The notes beneath the pieces are model-generated. The model was not told where the DNA came from. It worked only from the letters and a program-made list of their open reading frames with translations, and ran no database searches. DNA of 64,000 bases. Origin: Burkholderiales bacterium. GTDB lineage: Bacteria > Pseudomonadota > Gammaproteobacteria > Burkholderiales > Burkholderiaceae_C. Each line of letters starts with the position of its first letter. Position 1 is the first letter of the stretch. A program made the translations under genes and the position numbers. Location: the NCBI GenBank assembly GCA_947474755.1, contig CANJJE010000002.1, positions 310,001 through 374,000 of the forward strand. The letters run 5' to 3'. Shown here in pieces: positions 11,136 through 20,683 of this stretch.

Positions 11136-11711
11136 TCACTGCTTGATCGCTTCGACCTGGATCAGCAGCTTGATGTCGTCCGGAATGACCGGCAGGCCGT
11201 AGCTCATGCCGAAGTCGCTGCGCTGGATGGTGGTCTCGAAATCGCCGCCGCAGACCTCGCGCTTGAAGAAGGGGCTGTCGTAGCAGTTGTAGTTCGTGGC
11301 GGTGAGCGTGACCGGTCGCGTCTTGCCCAGCAGTGTCAACGTGCCGGTGACGGCCGTCACCTTGTCGCCATCGAAGCTGAACTTGTCACCGACGAATATC
11401 GCGCTGGGGAATTCCTGGACCTTCAGGAAATTCTCGCCCTTCAGATGGCTGTCGAACAGGGCCAGACCGGTGTTGATCGATGCGGTGTCGATGGTGATGT
11501 CGGCCTTGCCGGTCCTGGCGGCGCGATCGAGCGTGATGGAGCCGTCCTTCTTGTCGAAGCGGCCGCGGTTGGTGGAGGTGCCGAAGTGACGCGCCTCGAA
11601 GGTCACGTAGGTGTGTGTGGAATCCAACTTGTAGGTGGCGCTTTCGGCGCGGGCGAGTCCGGTGCTGCCGAGCAGGGCGGCGGAGAGGGCGATCCAGGCT
11701 GGGATATTCAT
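11136..11711 (-). CDS. YceI family periplasmic lipid-binding protein (second copy)
   Basis: A 191-residue protein with a signal peptide (MNIPAWIALSAALLGSTGLARA) followed by a YceI lipocalin-like beta-barrel. 'YKLDSTHTYVTFEARHFG', 'GSITLDRAARTGKADITID' and 'VTGTLTLLGKTRPVTLTA' are family landmarks. YceI barrels bind isoprenoid quinone-like lipids. A cysteine pair (YNCYDSPFFKREVCGGDF) near the end is typical of the larger subfamily. It is the last gene of an operon with another YceI and a cytochrome b561. An upstream GTG overlapping the preceding stop is in frame but would bury the signal peptide, so the ATG at 11711 is preferred. Confidence 0.9.
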   Translation of the reverse strand: MNIPAWIALSAALLGSTGLARAESATYKLDSTHTYVTFEARHFGTSTNRGRFDKKDGSITLDRAARTGKADITIDTASINTGLALFDSHLKGENFLKVQEFPSAIFVGDKFSFDGDKVTAVTGTLTLLGKTRPVTLTATNYNCYDSPFFKREVCGGDFETTIQRSDFGMSYGLPVIPDDIKLLIQVEAIKQ

Positions 11712-11788
11712 GATGGGGTTCCGGTTGAAGGGGCGTTGGAGGAAATCTGCCGCGAGGGTGGTGCGATACACCGGGCGCGTGTGCGGGC

Positions 11789-12358
11789 TCACAGTGCAGC
11801 AACGCCGGTGAGCGTCAGCTTGAAGCGGACCTGCACTTCGTCGGCGACGACCGAGGTGTCCTTCCAGTCGCCGTCACCGATCCTGAAATCGAGCCGCTTC
11901 AGGGTGAATGAGCCCGTGGCGGTCGTGAAGGTTCCCGACTGCCCGAGCAGCATGGGCACGATGACTGGCTGGCTGCGACCCTTGATGCTGAGCGTGCCCG
12001 CCACTTCGAGCTTGCCGGCCCCGACCTGTTTGACCCCGGTCGATGTGAAGGTGGCCTTCGGAAACTTCCGGGTGTCGAACCAGTCGGGCTTGAGCAATTC
12101 AGCCTCGGTCTCGGCGGTGCCGATGGTGGCGCTGCCGAGGTCGATCGTGAAGCTGATCTTCGACGCCGCCACTTGCTTCGGATCGAACGCCATCTGCGCG
12201 TCGAACTGGCGGAACTTGCCATCGACAGGCACCCCCATCTGCCGGGTGACGAAGGCAATCTCGCTTTGCGCCGGCACCAGCTTCTGTTGGGCCTGGGTCG
12301 GCAACGCTGTGAACAGTGCGGACAGCGCAACAAGGGCGGGGAAAGTGAGCATGCGCAT
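11789..12358 (-). CDS. YceI family periplasmic protein (first copy)
   Basis: A 189-residue protein with a signal peptide ending at 'ALPTQAQQ' and a YceI domain. Landmarks are 'QKLVPAQSEIAFVTRQMGVPV', 'FDTRKFPKATFTS' and 'GTLSIKGRSQPVIVP'. It is clearly diverged from the neighbouring copy, so this is an old duplication or a standing pair rather than a recent tandem repeat. The ATG at 12358 has GGGAGC about 8 bases upstream. It lies 38 bases after the cytochrome b561 gene. A lipid or quinone-carrier role beside a b-type cytochrome is inferred from this pairing, which recurs in proteobacteria. Confidence 0.88.
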   Translation of the reverse strand: MRMLTFPALVALSALFTALPTQAQQKLVPAQSEIAFVTRQMGVPVDGKFRQFDAQMAFDPKQVAASKISFTIDLGSATIGTAETEAELLKPDWFDTRKFPKATFTSTGVKQVGAGKLEVAGTLSIKGRSQPVIVPMLLGQSGTFTTATGSFTLKRLDFRIGDGDWKDTSVVADEVQVRFKLTLTGVAAL

Positions 12359-12396
12359 GAGGGGGTGCTCCCTGAAGTGGCCGATGCCGTTGTTGA

Positions 12397-12945
12397 TCAG
12401 CCGCCAGCGCGGCTCGGCCACATGCGGGCGATCAGCCCGTCGCGGTCGATGAACTGATGCTTGAGCGCCGCGGTCACGTGCAGCGCGGCGACAACCATCA
12501 ACGCCCAGGCCAGCCAGCCATGCACCGGCTTGATCGATTCAGCCAGCGCCTTGTCGACGGGCAGCAGATCCGGCAGCGGCAGCACACCAAACCAGACGAC
12601 CGGGAAGCCCGCGGCCGAGCTGTAGGCCCAGCCCATCAGCGGGACGGCGAAAAACAGCAGGTACAGGCCGCCATGCGCCAGATGCGCGGCGCGCCGTTGC
12701 CAGCCCGACATCGGTGCGTCGGCGGGAGGGCGGTGCGTCAGGCGCCACAGCAGTCGCAAGGCAGACAGCGCCAGGATGGTGACGCCGGCCCACTTGTGCC
12801 AGTTGTAGAGCTTCACGCGCTGAGGCGAGAACGGCAGGTCGGCCATGTACAGACCCAGGCCGAACGCACCCAGGATCGCCAGCGCCAGCAGCCAGTGCAG
12901 CGTGATGGCGGTCGAGGTGTATCGGGTGGGTGGGGCGGAGGTCAT
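12397..12945 (-). CDS. Cytochrome b561 family membrane protein
   Basis: A 182-residue, four-helix di-heme b-type cytochrome of the bacterial CybB type. Four hydrophobic segments are visible, with the axial histidines expected in 'ITLHWLLALAI', 'YNWHKWAGVTI', 'LAHGGLYLLFF' and 'PVHGWLAWALMVVAALH'. These proteins exchange electrons between quinols and superoxide or other periplasmic partners. It is the first gene of an operon with two YceI genes. The 119 bases upstream, shared with the divergent gene at 13065, should hold the promoter. Confidence 0.92.
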   Translation of the reverse strand: MTSAPPTRYTSTAITLHWLLALAILGAFGLGLYMADLPFSPQRVKLYNWHKWAGVTILALSALRLLWRLTHRPPADAPMSGWQRRAAHLAHGGLYLLFFAVPLMGWAYSSAAGFPVVWFGVLPLPDLLPVDKALAESIKPVHGWLAWALMVVAALHVTAALKHQFIDRDGLIARMWPSRAGG

Positions 12946-13064
12946 GGTGGCTGGCTGTGGCGTCGATCCGTGAGGTGTACTTTAGGAGGCTGACGCAGCG
13001 CAAGGTTTCGTGGTGCCTGAGGTGTGCATTCAAGGATCATGAGGCCCCTCTAGACTCCGGCCGC

Positions 13065-13880
13065 ATGACTTTTCATCGTCGCGTCCTGCTCCAACTCGCT
13101 GCCGTGGCGGGCGCGGGGCTGCCCGTGGTCACATCGGCCGCGCAGCGGCGCGCCCTTGATGATCCGTTCCGCCTTGCAGTCGACGAGGCCCTGGTCGAAT
13201 CCGGGCTGGCCACCCACCTGCAGCGGCGCTTCGGTCGCGACACCGGCGTGGCCATCCTGGTGCTGCCGGGGCCGGCGCGCGAGTTGCTGGAGGCGCTGGG
13301 GCGCGGTGAGCACGACGGCGCCCTCTTGAACACGCCACAGGCCGAGGAATCGCTGGACCAGCTCGGCCTGCTGCGTGGCCGCCAGCCCGTCGCCACCTCG
13401 GAGTTTCTGGTCGCCGGGCCCACGCTGCTGCTCCCCGCCCTCGACGCGCTGGGCGCTCGAGCGCAGATCCTGCCGGCGCTGTCGGCGCTGGCGAAAGCGG
13501 GCGCGCCCTTCGTCGGCGCCACGCCCGGCTCCGGCACGCATGAGCTGGAGGCGGCACTGTGGCGGGCCGCGAAGGTGGCTCCGCTGCCGCCCTGGTATCG
13601 GCCGCCGCCGGGCCGGGACGCATTGGCGGCTGCGCGTGAGAGCCGGGGCTGCATGCTGGTCGAGCGGGGCGTCTGGGCTGCGGCGTCGGCGGTGCTGCGC
13701 CGAGACGGCGATTTCGGCGTGCTGGTCGAGGGCGACCCGCGGTTGCGCGTCCCGGTGCATCTGATGCGGTCGTTCCATCTCGATCACCCGGCGGGCAAGC
13801 TGTTCAGCGACTGGCTGACGAGCCGTCCGGGCCGACAGGCAATCGCCGCGCTGCCGGCCTACCGACCGGCAATGAGTTGA
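13065..13880 (+). CDS. TupA-like periplasmic substrate-binding protein
   Basis: A 271-residue exported protein (signal MTFHRRVLLQLAAVAGAGLPVV, cleaved near 'TSAAQ') with the layout of TupA/WtpA anion-binding proteins. It has 'LATHLQRRFGRDTGV', 'ALGRGEHDGALLNTPQAEESL', 'VATSEFLVAGP' and 'ATPGSGTHELEAALWR', equivalent to the family's 'DSGTH' segment. The TTTS motif that contacts tungstate in TupA is not present at the N-terminus. No permease or ATPase gene is adjacent, so it may be an orphan or serve a sensing role. The following gene encodes a MOSC protein. The ligand is unknown. Confidence 0.65.
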   Translation: MTFHRRVLLQLAAVAGAGLPVVTSAAQRRALDDPFRLAVDEALVESGLATHLQRRFGRDTGVAILVLPGPARELLEALGRGEHDGALLNTPQAEESLDQLGLLRGRQPVATSEFLVAGPTLLLPALDALGARAQILPALSALAKAGAPFVGATPGSGTHELEAALWRAAKVAPLPPWYRPPPGRDALAAARESRGCMLVERGVWAAASAVLRRDGDFGVLVEGDPRLRVPVHLMRSFHLDHPAGKLFSDWLTSRPGRQAIAALPAYRPAMS

Positions 13881-13949
13881 ACCGGCCAGGAAGCTGCGCG
13901 GCGGCGTCCGCCGACGACGGCACCATCAACCCACCCCACGCCCCACACC

Positions 13950-14525
13950 ATGCAGGTCCTCAGCACCCATATCGCCACTGCCCGCGAGATCGAGATCAAT
14001 GGCTGCCGGGTCCCGACCGGCTTCAACAAGCGCAGCGTCAGCGGCCCGGTCGAAGCGCACGCGCTGGGCCCGCTCGGTGACGAACAGGCCGACCTGTCGG
14101 TGCATGGCGGCCTGGGCAAGGCCGTCTATGCGTACCCGATCGAGCACTACCCCTTCTGGCAGACAGTGCGCGCCCAGGCCAGGGTCGCCGAGTGGAACGA
14201 CCCGCTGCCGCACGGCTTCATGGGCGAGGACCTGACGATCCGCGGCCTGCTGGAGAACCAGGTCTGCATCGGCGATGTGCTGCGCTTCGCGAACTGCGAA
14301 CTGGCGGTCAGCGGGCCGCGCTTTCCCGACCTCAAGTTCAACGCGGTGATGGGCTTCAACCAGGCCGCGAAGTTGATGGCGGCCAACGCCTGGTGCGGCT
14401 TCTATCTGGCCGTGCGTGTGCCGGGCACGGTGGAGGCGGGCGAGACCTTCGAGCTGATCCACGGTCCGCGCGAGGTGGGCATCACCGAGCTGTTCCGATC
14501 GCAGCTCGCGGGGCAGAAGAACTGA
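13950..14525 (+). CDS. MOSC domain protein (YiiM-like) without the conserved cysteine
   Basis: A 191-residue protein spanning a complete MOSC domain as found in molybdenum-cofactor sulfurase C-termini and in YiiM. 'LSVHGGLGKAVYAYPIEHYPFW', 'HGFMGEDLTIRGLLE' and 'CIGDVLRFANCELAVSGPRFP' are diagnostic. In YiiM-type proteins the PRxPC segment carries the cysteine that bears or transfers sulfur or binds the molybdenum centre. Here the residue is Asp127 ('PRFPDLKF'). The protein is otherwise intact, so this looks like a divergent subgroup rather than a broken gene. It follows the TupA-like gene by 69 bases on the same strand. Confidence 0.85.
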   Translation: MQVLSTHIATAREIEINGCRVPTGFNKRSVSGPVEAHALGPLGDEQADLSVHGGLGKAVYAYPIEHYPFWQTVRAQARVAEWNDPLPHGFMGEDLTIRGLLENQVCIGDVLRFANCELAVSGPRFPDLKFNAVMGFNQAAKLMAANAWCGFYLAVRVPGTVEAGETFELIHGPREVGITELFRSQLAGQKN

Positions 14526-14573
14526 CGGCCCCGTCATGACCATCTGCCCGGGCCGTCGCGCCTTTGCCCCCGC

Positions 14574-15665
14574 TCAGCCGATCGCCGGGTAGTCGGTGTA
14601 GCCCTTGGCGTCGCCGCCGTACAGCGTGTTCGCATCCAGCGCAGCCAGGGGTTGCTGGTCACGCAGGCGGCGCACCAGGTCGGGGTTGCTGATGAAGGGC
14701 CGTCCGAAGGCGACGACGTCGGCACGGCCACTCGCCACCACGTCGATCGCCATCTGCCGGTCGTAGCCGTTGTTGACCATCCACACGCCTTGCGCGTGGC
14801 CTTGCTTGTAGCGCTGCCGCAGCGCCTCGTAGTCGAACGGCAGGAAGTCGCGCGCACCGCCGGTGTCCCCTTCGATCAGGTGCAGGTAGGCCAGCTTCAA
14901 CGGCGCCAGGCGTTCCACCACATGGTTGAACAGGCCCTGCGCATCGCTGTCCTGCCCGATGTCGCTGAAGGGTGTGACCGGGCTCAGTCGCAGCCCTGTG
15001 CGTGCGGCGCCCACTTCCCCGGTGACCGCTTGCAGCACCTCGAGCAGCAGTCGCGCCCGGTTGGCGACCGGGCCGCCGTAGGCGTCGGTGCGGTCGTTGG
15101 TGCTGTCGCGCAGGAACTGGTCGATCAGGTAGCCGTTGGCGCCATGCACCTCGACGCCGTCGAAGCCCGCCTGCATCGCGCATTTCGCCGCGTGGCGGTA
15201 GTCGGCAACGAGGCGGGGCATCTCGTCGGTACGCAACGCGCGCGGGGGCGAGACATCGACGAAACCGTCCCTGGTGAAGGTCTGCGCCTTGGCGGCGCGA
15301 GCGGTCGACGACACCGGCGAGATGCCGCCTGGCTGCAGCGACACATGCGAGATGCGGCCCACGTGCCACAGCTGCAGCACGATCTTGCCCCCGGCGGCAT
15401 GCACCGCGTCAGTCACCTTCTTCCAGCCGGCGACCTGCTCGGGCGAATAGATCCCGGGCGTGTCGAGGTAGCCCTGGCCTTCGGCGCTGATCTGCGTGGC
15501 CTCGGCAATGATCAGTCCGGCGCTGGCGCGCTGCGTGTAGTAGGTCGCCATCAGTTCGGTGGGAACCTGATGGGCGGCGGCGCGGTTGCGCGTCAACGGG
15601 GCCATCACGATGCGGTTGGCGGCGGCGATGGCGCCGATCTGGATTGGGTCGAACAGGCTGGTCAT
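14574..15665 (-). CDS. Old yellow enzyme family alkene reductase (NemA-like)
   Basis: A 363-residue FMN-dependent NAD(P)H oxidoreductase of the NemA/OYE family, reducing activated C=C bonds or nitro esters. It is a single TIM barrel beginning 'LFDPIQIGAIAAANRIVMAPLTR'. It has the substrate-binding 'HGANGYLIDQFLRDSTNDRTD' region with the H-x-x-N pair, and a C-terminal FMN phosphate-binding 'VVAFGRPFISNPDL'. 'LWHVGRISH' is also typical. It is a monocistronic gene divergent from rlmJ across 127 bases. No NemR-type repressor is adjacent. Confidence 0.94.
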   Translation of the reverse strand: MTSLFDPIQIGAIAAANRIVMAPLTRNRAAAHQVPTELMATYYTQRASAGLIIAEATQISAEGQGYLDTPGIYSPEQVAGWKKVTDAVHAAGGKIVLQLWHVGRISHVSLQPGGISPVSSTARAAKAQTFTRDGFVDVSPPRALRTDEMPRLVADYRHAAKCAMQAGFDGVEVHGANGYLIDQFLRDSTNDRTDAYGGPVANRARLLLEVLQAVTGEVGAARTGLRLSPVTPFSDIGQDSDAQGLFNHVVERLAPLKLAYLHLIEGDTGGARDFLPFDYEALRQRYKQGHAQGVWMVNNGYDRQMAIDVVASGRADVVAFGRPFISNPDLVRRLRDQQPLAALDANTLYGGDAKGYTDYPAIG

Positions 15666-15792
15666 GGGGTGTCCTTTGGCGTGGGAAGGGTCGATTCTGG
15701 CGGCGGCGCCAGATCGACGTTCGACAATCGTGCCTGCAGCGCTCGCTCCCCGGTCGCAGCGACTACATTGCGCGTCTGATCAGGAACCTCGA

Positions 15793-16641
15793 ATGCTTGC
15801 TTACCGCCATGCCTTTCACGCCGGCAACCATGCCGACGTGCTCAAGCACATCACGCTGATGCTGGTGCTGCGCTACATGAACCAGAAGGACAAGCCCTAC
15901 CGCCTGATCGACACCCATGCCGGTGCCGGCGGCTACTCGCTCGAAGGCCAGTATGCGCAGAAGAAGGGCGAGTACCTGCAGGGCGTGGCGCGCCTGTGGG
16001 ACCGCGATCCCGCCGAGCTGCCCGAAGCGGTGGCCGATTACATGGCGCTGGTGCGCCAGTTCAATCCCGACGGTCAGCTGGAGCAGTACCCCGGCTCGCC
16101 CGCGTTTGCGAAGATGCTGCTGCGCGCGCAGGACCAGCTGCGCCTGTACGAGCTGCACCCGACCGACCATCGCATCCTTGAAGCTTTCCTGGGTTCGGTG
16201 AAAGGCGCCGAGGTGAAGGACACCGACGGTTTCGACGGCCTGAAGAGCCAGGTGCCACCGTCCTCGCGCCGCGCCGTCGTGCTGATGGACCCGAGCTACG
16301 AAGGCCACGGCGACTACTCCAGAGTCATCGCGTCGCTGCGCGAGGCGATCGCGCGCTTTCCGGAAGGTGTCTACATGGTCTGGTACCCGCAGGTCAGCAA
16401 GCTCGAGGCCGCGCAGCTGCCGCGCCGTCTCGAAGGGCTGGCGCCCAAAGGCTGGCTGCATGCGCGTCTCACGGTGCAGCAGCCGGATTCGCAGGGCTTC
16501 GGCCTGGCGGGCAGCGGCATGTTCATCCTGAACCCGCCGTACACGCTGCACGACCAGTTGCTCGCCGTGTTGCCCTACCTGACCGAGGTGCTCGCCCAAT
16601 ACGATGGCGCCAATTACCTGCTGGAACAGAAAGCCGCCTGA
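15793..16641 (+). CDS. rlmJ: 23S rRNA (adenine(2030)-N(6))-methyltransferase
   Basis: A SAM-dependent enzyme that methylates A2030 of 23S rRNA. The protein has 282 residues, close to the 280 of E. coli RlmJ. The N-terminus MLAYRHAFHAGNHADVLKH is a family signature. 'LIDTHAGAGGYSLEG' is the SAM-binding loop, and 'VVLMDPSYE' is the DPxY-type catalytic motif of N6-adenine methyltransferases. The ATG at 15793 fits the conserved N-terminus. Only three bases separate it from the following CoA-transferase gene, so the two are probably co-transcribed. Confidence 0.95.
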   Translation: MLAYRHAFHAGNHADVLKHITLMLVLRYMNQKDKPYRLIDTHAGAGGYSLEGQYAQKKGEYLQGVARLWDRDPAELPEAVADYMALVRQFNPDGQLEQYPGSPAFAKMLLRAQDQLRLYELHPTDHRILEAFLGSVKGAEVKDTDGFDGLKSQVPPSSRRAVVLMDPSYEGHGDYSRVIASLREAIARFPEGVYMVWYPQVSKLEAAQLPRRLEGLAPKGWLHARLTVQQPDSQGFGLAGSGMFILNPPYTLHDQLLAVLPYLTEVLAQYDGANYLLEQKAA

Positions 16642-16644
16642 ACG

Positions 16645-17850
16645 ATGACGACATCCACGTCCTTCGGCCCCTTGGCCGGCCTGAAAGTTGTTGAGCTCGG
16701 GCAATTGATCGCCGGGCCTTTCGCGGGCAAGACGCTGGCCGATTTCGGCGCCGAGGTCATCAAGATCGAGCCACCCGCCAAAGAGGGCAAGCCCGGGGGC
16801 GACCCGCTGCGCCAGTGGCGGCTGCTGCACAAGGGCACCAGCGTGTGGTGGCAGGTGCAGTCGCGCAACAAGCACAGCGTGGCCCTCGATCTGAAAGACG
16901 CCCCGTCGCGCGACATCGTGCGTCAGCTGATCGCCGAGGCCGATGTCGTGGTCGAGAACTTCAAGCCCGGCGTGATGGAAGCCTGGGGAATGAGCCACGA
17001 GGAACTGTCGAAGACCAACCCCGGGCTGATCATGTGCCGCATCAGTGGTTACGGCCAGACCGGACCCTACCGCGAGCTGCCCGGTTTCGCCGCGGTGGCC
17101 GAGGCGATGGGCGGGATTCGCCATCTGACGGCAGAACCAGGCCGCATCCCGGTGCGTTGCGGCGTCAGCCTGGGTGACACGCTGGCCGCGCTGCACGGCG
17201 TGATCGGCATCCTCATGGCGCTGCAGCACCGCCATGCCACCGTCAGCCCGCAGGCGCCGAAGGGGCTCGGCCAGGTGGTGGATGTGGCGCTGTATGAATC
17301 CGTCTTCAACTGCATGGAAAGCCTGCTGCCCGAGTACAGCGCGTTCGGCGCGGTGCGCGAGCCTGCCGGCTCGGCACTGCCTGGCATCGCGCCCAGCAAC
17401 ACCTACGCCTGCAGCGACGGCTGGGTGCTGGTCGCCGGCAACGGCGACTCGATCTACCAGCGCCTGATGCACGCGATCGGCCGCGACGACCTCGGCCTGG
17501 ACCCGGACCTCGCGACCAATGCCGGACGCGTCGCACGGGTTCAGGAGATCGATGCGGCAATCGGCGACTGGGCGAAAACACGCAGCGTCGCCGACGCCCT
17601 CGCCACACTGCAGGCGGCGCAGGTGCCCGTGGGTCGCGTCTACACCGCGAAGGACATCGCCGAAGACCCGCACTACCGGGCCCGCGGCATGATCGAGCGC
17701 ATCACCACGGCCGACGGCCTGGCGCTCGACGTGCCCGGCGTGGTGCCCAAACTCAGCCTGACGCCGGGCCGCATCGATCGCCTCGCGCCGACGCTGGGCC
17801 AGGACACCGAGGCGGTGCTGACAGCGCTCGGCCTGAGCCCGCGCTCATGA
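16645..17850 (+). CDS. CaiB/BaiF family CoA transferase (class III)
   Basis: A 401-residue class III CoA transferase, moving CoA between acyl thioesters and acids. Family marks are 'LAGLKVVELGQLIAGPFAGKTLADFGAEVIKIEPP' at the N-terminus (described by its ends only), 'RNKHSVALDLKD', and the segment 'CGVSLGDTLAALHGVIG', whose Asp is the acyl-carrier residue. The substrate cannot be inferred from the neighbours. It lies between rlmJ (3-base gap) and a CAAX-protease-like gene that overlaps its stop by 4 bases, so the three are a likely operon without an obvious metabolic theme. Confidence 0.93.
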   Translation: MTTSTSFGPLAGLKVVELGQLIAGPFAGKTLADFGAEVIKIEPPAKEGKPGGDPLRQWRLLHKGTSVWWQVQSRNKHSVALDLKDAPSRDIVRQLIAEADVVVENFKPGVMEAWGMSHEELSKTNPGLIMCRISGYGQTGPYRELPGFAAVAEAMGGIRHLTAEPGRIPVRCGVSLGDTLAALHGVIGILMALQHRHATVSPQAPKGLGQVVDVALYESVFNCMESLLPEYSAFGAVREPAGSALPGIAPSNTYACSDGWVLVAGNGDSIYQRLMHAIGRDDLGLDPDLATNAGRVARVQEIDAAIGDWAKTRSVADALATLQAAQVPVGRVYTAKDIAEDPHYRARGMIERITTADGLALDVPGVVPKLSLTPGRIDRLAPTLGQDTEAVLTALGLSPRS

Positions 17851-18527
17851 ATCTGCCGTTCAGTCGCGCAGCGTGGGCGCGCGTGATCCCTTTCGTGGTG
17901 TTCATGCTGTTGCTGCAGTTGCGCGGCATGGCGCCAGCCGATGGCTCCTGGGGCATCGATCCGCGCTGGATCTACGGCCTGACCGTCGTGGTGGTCGGTG
18001 CCTTGCTTGCGTTCTGGTGGCGCGAGTACGGCGAACTGTCGTCCCAGCTGTGGCCGTCTTCGCGCGAGGCCTGGCTGGCGGTCGGGGTCGGGTTGCTGGT
18101 GTTCGTGCTGTGGATCCAGCTCGATGCGCCGTGGATGCAGCTGGCTGAACCGACAGCGCCCTTCACGCCCCTGGACGCGCAAGGCGGCCTGATCTGGCCC
18201 TTGGTCGTGGTGCGCTGGATCGGCGCGGCGCTGCTGGTGCCCGTGATGGAAGAGCTGTTCTGGCGCTCGTTCCTGATGCGCTGGTTCCAGCACGAGACCT
18301 TCGAAAGCGTGGTTCCGCAGCGTATCGGAGTGCGCGCGATCGCCCTGTCGACCTTCGTCTTCATGCTCGTCCACACGTTGTGGCTCGCCGCCATCGTGGC
18401 CGGCCTGGCCTACGCCTGGCTGTATGTGCGCACCGGCAAGCTGTGGGTGCCGGTGATCGCGCATGCGGTCACCAACGGCGCACTCGGTGTCTGGGTGGTG
18501 GTTACCGGGAACTGGGCGCTGTGGTGA
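17847..18527 (+). CDS. CPBP/CAAX protease-related membrane protein, PEP-CTERM-associated type
   Basis: A 226-residue integral membrane protein of the CPBP (Abi/CAAX protease) superfamily. Several hydrophobic helices are visible, plus the metal-site motif 'VMEELFWRSFLMRW' (EExxxR), a later 'LVHTLW' histidine and the closing 'LWVPVIAHAVTNGALGVWVV'. This combination resembles the subfamily found with exosortase/PEP-CTERM systems (TIGR03008-like, by memory). It overlaps the preceding CoA-transferase stop as ATGA, indicating translational coupling. It ends 9 bases from the convergent tgt. Whether it cleaves PEP-CTERM proteins or another membrane substrate is not known. Confidence 0.82.
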   Translation: MNLPFSRAAWARVIPFVVFMLLLQLRGMAPADGSWGIDPRWIYGLTVVVVGALLAFWWREYGELSSQLWPSSREAWLAVGVGLLVFVLWIQLDAPWMQLAEPTAPFTPLDAQGGLIWPLVVVRWIGAALLVPVMEELFWRSFLMRWFQHETFESVVPQRIGVRAIALSTFVFMLVHTLWLAAIVAGLAYAWLYVRTGKLWVPVIAHAVTNGALGVWVVVTGNWALW

Positions 18528-18536
18528 GGACTTGGG

Positions 18537-19799
<1,263 letters not shown>

Positions 19800-19819
19800 T
19801 CACGACCCCGCTCCCGCCC

Positions 19820-20683
19820 ATGCGCCTACCGCCCCTGCTCGCCTTGATGCGGCCCCATCAGTGGTTGAAGAACGTTTTCGTCTTCGCCGGGCTGGTGTTC
19901 AGCCAGTCCTGGCACGACACCGATCGCGTGATGCAGGTGCTGTCGGCCTTCGCCGTGTTCTGCCTGTTCTCGAGCGCGGTCTATGTCGTCAACGACTGGG
20001 CTGATCGGGCCAGCGACGCATTGCATCCGACCAAGCGGCTGCGCCCTCTGGCCAGTGGTGCGGTCAGCTCGGGCGCGGCGTTCACGCTGGCGGCGGTGCT
20101 GCTGACGGCGGGCATCGTGCTGGCGAATGGCCACCCGGTGCTGCTCGGGCTGGTCGCCCTCTACATGGCGAGCAACGTCGCCTACTCCTGGCGGCTGAAG
20201 CGGGTGCCGGTGGTCGATGTGTCCATCATCGCGCTGGGCTTCATGCTGCGGCTGTTTGCCGGCACCATCGGTGTCGGCATCCCCCCGTCGCGCTGGCTGA
20301 TCCTGACGGGCATCTTTGCAGCACTGTTTCTCGGCTTTTCCAAACGCCGCGCCGAAACCTTTCATGCTCCGGCCAGCCAGCGCTCGGTGCTGGAACACTA
20401 TCCGCCAGCGCTGCTCGATATCTATGTCGCGGTGACGATGACGGCCACGCTGATGACCTACAGCCTGTTCGCCACCAGCCCCGAATCGCAGGCCCAGCAT
20501 GGCGAGCGCCTGGTCTACACCGTGCCCATCGTCATCTTCGGCATGCTGCGCTATGCCTACCAGGTGCACCGCGGGCACGGCGAAGACGTCGCGCGTGACC
20601 TGCTGCGCGACCGGTGGATCGTCGCGGCGCTGATCGTCTGGCTGCTGGTGTTCATCGCGCCCTCGCTGTCGGTGATTGCATGA
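19820..20683 (+). CDS. UbiA-like prenyltransferase, decaprenyl-phosphate phosphoribosyltransferase type
   Basis: A 287-residue, multi-helix membrane protein of the UbiA superfamily. It begins 'LLALMRPHQWLKNVFVFAGLVF', the signature of the subgroup that joins PRPP to polyprenyl phosphate (Rv3806c/DprP-like), and carries the metal-binding 'NDWADRASD' motif plus 'YSWRLKRVPVVDVSIIALGF' with the second Asp. The likely product is polyprenyl-phosphoryl-5-phosphoribose, a precursor of ribose or arabinose donors. The stop overlaps the next gene's ATG (ATGA). The DprE1/DprE2 epimerases needed for arabinose are not nearby, so a ribose donor or remote partners are possible. Confidence 0.85.
   Translation: MRLPPLLALMRPHQWLKNVFVFAGLVFSQSWHDTDRVMQVLSAFAVFCLFSSAVYVVNDWADRASDALHPTKRLRPLASGAVSSGAAFTLAAVLLTAGIVLANGHPVLLGLVALYMASNVAYSWRLKRVPVVDVSIIALGFMLRLFAGTIGVGIPPSRWLILTGIFAALFLGFSKRRAETFHAPASQRSVLEHYPPALLDIYVAVTMTATLMTYSLFATSPESQAQHGERLVYTVPIVIFGMLRYAYQVHRGHGEDVARDLLRDRWIVAALIVWLLVFIAPSLSVIA

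Noticed and set aside
15763-17673. ~636-codon minus frame over rlmJ and the CoA transferase
   Set aside because: Antisense shadow without motifs; both forward genes are well supported.
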